Below, one piece after another: positions 63,370 to 64,000 of a stretch of DNA of 64,000 nt (its first letter is position 1; each line of letters begins with the position of its first letter). Location of the stretch: NCBI RefSeq assembly GCF_003951315.1, contig NZ_QLJH01000021.1, positions 4,401 to 68,400 of the forward strand, given 5' to 3'. Origin of the DNA: Sphingomonas sp. S-NIH.Pt15_0812. GTDB taxonomy: Bacteria > Pseudomonadota > Alphaproteobacteria > Sphingomonadales > Sphingomonadaceae. The notes under the pieces were generated by a model. The model was given only the letters and a program-made list of their open reading frames with translations. It searched no databases and was not told where the DNA came from. The position numbers were made by a program, and so were the translations under genes.

Positions 63370-63535
63370 TCACGTTTTTCTAGTGTCCGGTTATTCGGCA
63401 GCCAGGCGAGGGCGATCCGAACCCCACCAATGCGCACGCACGCGCACATGCTTCCAAAAATTACTGGCTGGGGCTGGTCACACTGTAGCGAAGTCAGCTT
63501 TTGATAAGTGCCCATGAGGTTCCAATGAGAGCCGG

Positions 63536-63841
63536 TCACGCCTTCGCTGACCATCGCAGCCGCAGGTTCGCAAGCGATCGCGCTTTACCCTCTGGCGTGC
63601 GCGGCCCTGTGCTGCACCCACCATGAAACTTGCACCGGCCATTGAGGTGCAGGTCCGTCCGCTTGCATGGATGACCGCGCCGGGTCGTGGCACCACAGGC
63701 GAGGCCCGCAAGGTCAGCAGGGAAGGGCGGCGACTGGGGCGGCGGGTGAGGGAACCCAGCAGCTGCCCAAGCTGCATGACGGGCAGCCCCTTCCTCATAG
63801 AACGCACGGTAACGGCGTTTCCGGTCCTGCGCCTTACTCAT
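63536..63841 (-). CDS. HGG-x-STGPRT phage protein
   Basis: 101 residues: CGATTRRGHPCKR, then GRCKFHGGCSTGPRTPEGKAR. The Cys...Cys...Cys-HGG arrangement followed by STGPRTPEG is a small family found in alphaproteobacterial phages, probably zinc-binding, function unknown. ATG 63841 overlaps the upstream gene's stop by eight bases. Confidence 0.7.
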   Translation of the reverse strand: MSKAQDRKRRYRAFYEEGAARHAAWAAAGFPHPPPQSPPFPADLAGLACGATTRRGHPCKRTDLHLNGRCKFHGGCSTGPRTPEGKARSLANLRLRWSAKA

Positions 63842-64000
63842 CGCCGAAACCCTCCATGCCGGGCACGTCGTCATCGTCGTCATCACCAGGGGCGAAGATT
63901 GGAGTGCTTAGCCGTCGCGAGGTGCTGCCAAGCGCCGGATTGCCTGCGACATAGCCGCCGCCCCGCCCCACCTGACTATCGCCGGCCTGCACCGCCCGCC
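63834..64000 (-). CDS. C-terminal part of a phage gene (partial)
   Basis: The minus-strand frame is open from the window edge to TAA at 63836-63834: GYVAGNPALGSTSRRL, then TPIFAPGDDDDDDVPGMEGF and GDE. The acidic Asp-rich end is typical of some phage structural proteins. It overlaps the HGG gene start (ATGAGTAA). The rest lies outside the window, so the family is unknown. Confidence 0.6.
   Translation of the reverse strand, partial: RAVQAGDSQVGRGGGYVAGNPALGSTSRRLSTPIFAPGDDDDDDVPGMEGFGDE

Larger units (their letters stand above)
50690..64000. mobile_element. Prophage or genomic island beside tRNA-Ser (left end, incomplete)
   Basis: From the tRNA 3' end to the window edge the genes are accessory: HTH proteins, a Cas2-like protein, an alpA-type remnant, a toxin-antitoxin pair, phage small genes, an XRE repressor with operators and a tail tape measure block. 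Composition is uneven, including an AT-rich islet. No integrase, head or lysis gene was recognised, and the right border and any tRNA-derived direct repeat are not visible. Integration at the tRNA is inferred. Confidence 0.65.

Noticed and set aside
63431..63451. Alternating purine-pyrimidine run (GCGCACGCACGCGCAC)
   Set aside because: Could favour Z-DNA but is short and common in GC-rich DNA, with no link to a function.
63258..63554. Minus-strand frame of 98 codons between phage genes
   Set aside because: Overlaps the HGG gene end and the start-less frame. Its sequence shows no recognisable pattern and the ribosome site is absent.

Overview
This 64 kb window is chromosomal DNA of a high-G+C alphaproteobacterium, most likely a sphingomonad (Sphingomonas or a close relative). 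The main pointers are a sphingolipid operon (serine palmitoyltransferase, acyl carrier protein, CerR-type reductase), a two-piece methionine synthase, a ChpT-type phosphotransferase beside the chemotaxis genes, and a GGAAC-N16-CGTTTT promoter of the alphaproteobacterial EcfG general stress type. No species can be named from sequence reading alone.

Layout. 1-6013: chpT followed by a compact chemotaxis operon cheA-cheW-cheY-cheB-cheR, without receptors or flagellar genes in view. 6059-9168: a peptidoglycan amidase, RNase P RNA and a secreted TonB_C-like protein. 9185-19093: carbonic anhydrase/SulP pair, DnaJ-like and 2Fe-2S proteins, SufE, a TRIC-type channel, an OPT transporter, homoserine dehydrogenase, 3-hydroxybutyrate dehydrogenase and a YpfJ-type metallopeptidase. 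19136-25586: an MDR oxidoreductase, a stress-type DUF2171 protein with an EcfG-like promoter, tRNA-Ala(CGC), a MAPEG protein and a minus-strand operon (lipoproteins, aldo/keto reductase, CDF transporter, secreted protein). 25672-31345: a methionine operon, with an ArsR-methyltransferase regulator and a perfect 22-bp palindrome at its start, then metF and a two-gene methionine synthase. 31534-50474: trpE-ppiD, tpiA, lptG-lptF, a CHASE3 hybrid kinase, the spt-acp-cerR-proB operon, obgE, a divergent TetR/hydrolase pair, a ClC channel, rplU-rpmA with its terminator, and hspQ.

The accessory part starts right after tRNA-Ser(CGA) (50600-50689) and runs off the right edge. It holds an HTH protein whose start codon lies in a large palindrome, an AT-rich islet (about 40 percent G+C in hand-counted lines, against about 67 percent in a core gene line) carrying a stand-alone Cas2/VapD-like protein, a broken alpA-type gene, a PIN-like toxin-antitoxin pair, a protein with four HTH repeats and a sigma-region-2-like tail, a tightly packed run of small phage genes, an XRE repressor facing its operators, and a tape-measure-led phage tail block. 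No integrase was recognised, so this is best read as a prophage or island whose left end has decayed, or whose integrase lies outside the window.

Three extragenic copies of a palindromic repeat family (around 12.9, 17.2 and 31.45 kb) and several short CCTCCC/GGGAGG-type hairpins lie between core genes. Long reading frames opposite the GC-rich genes were left out as coding shadows.
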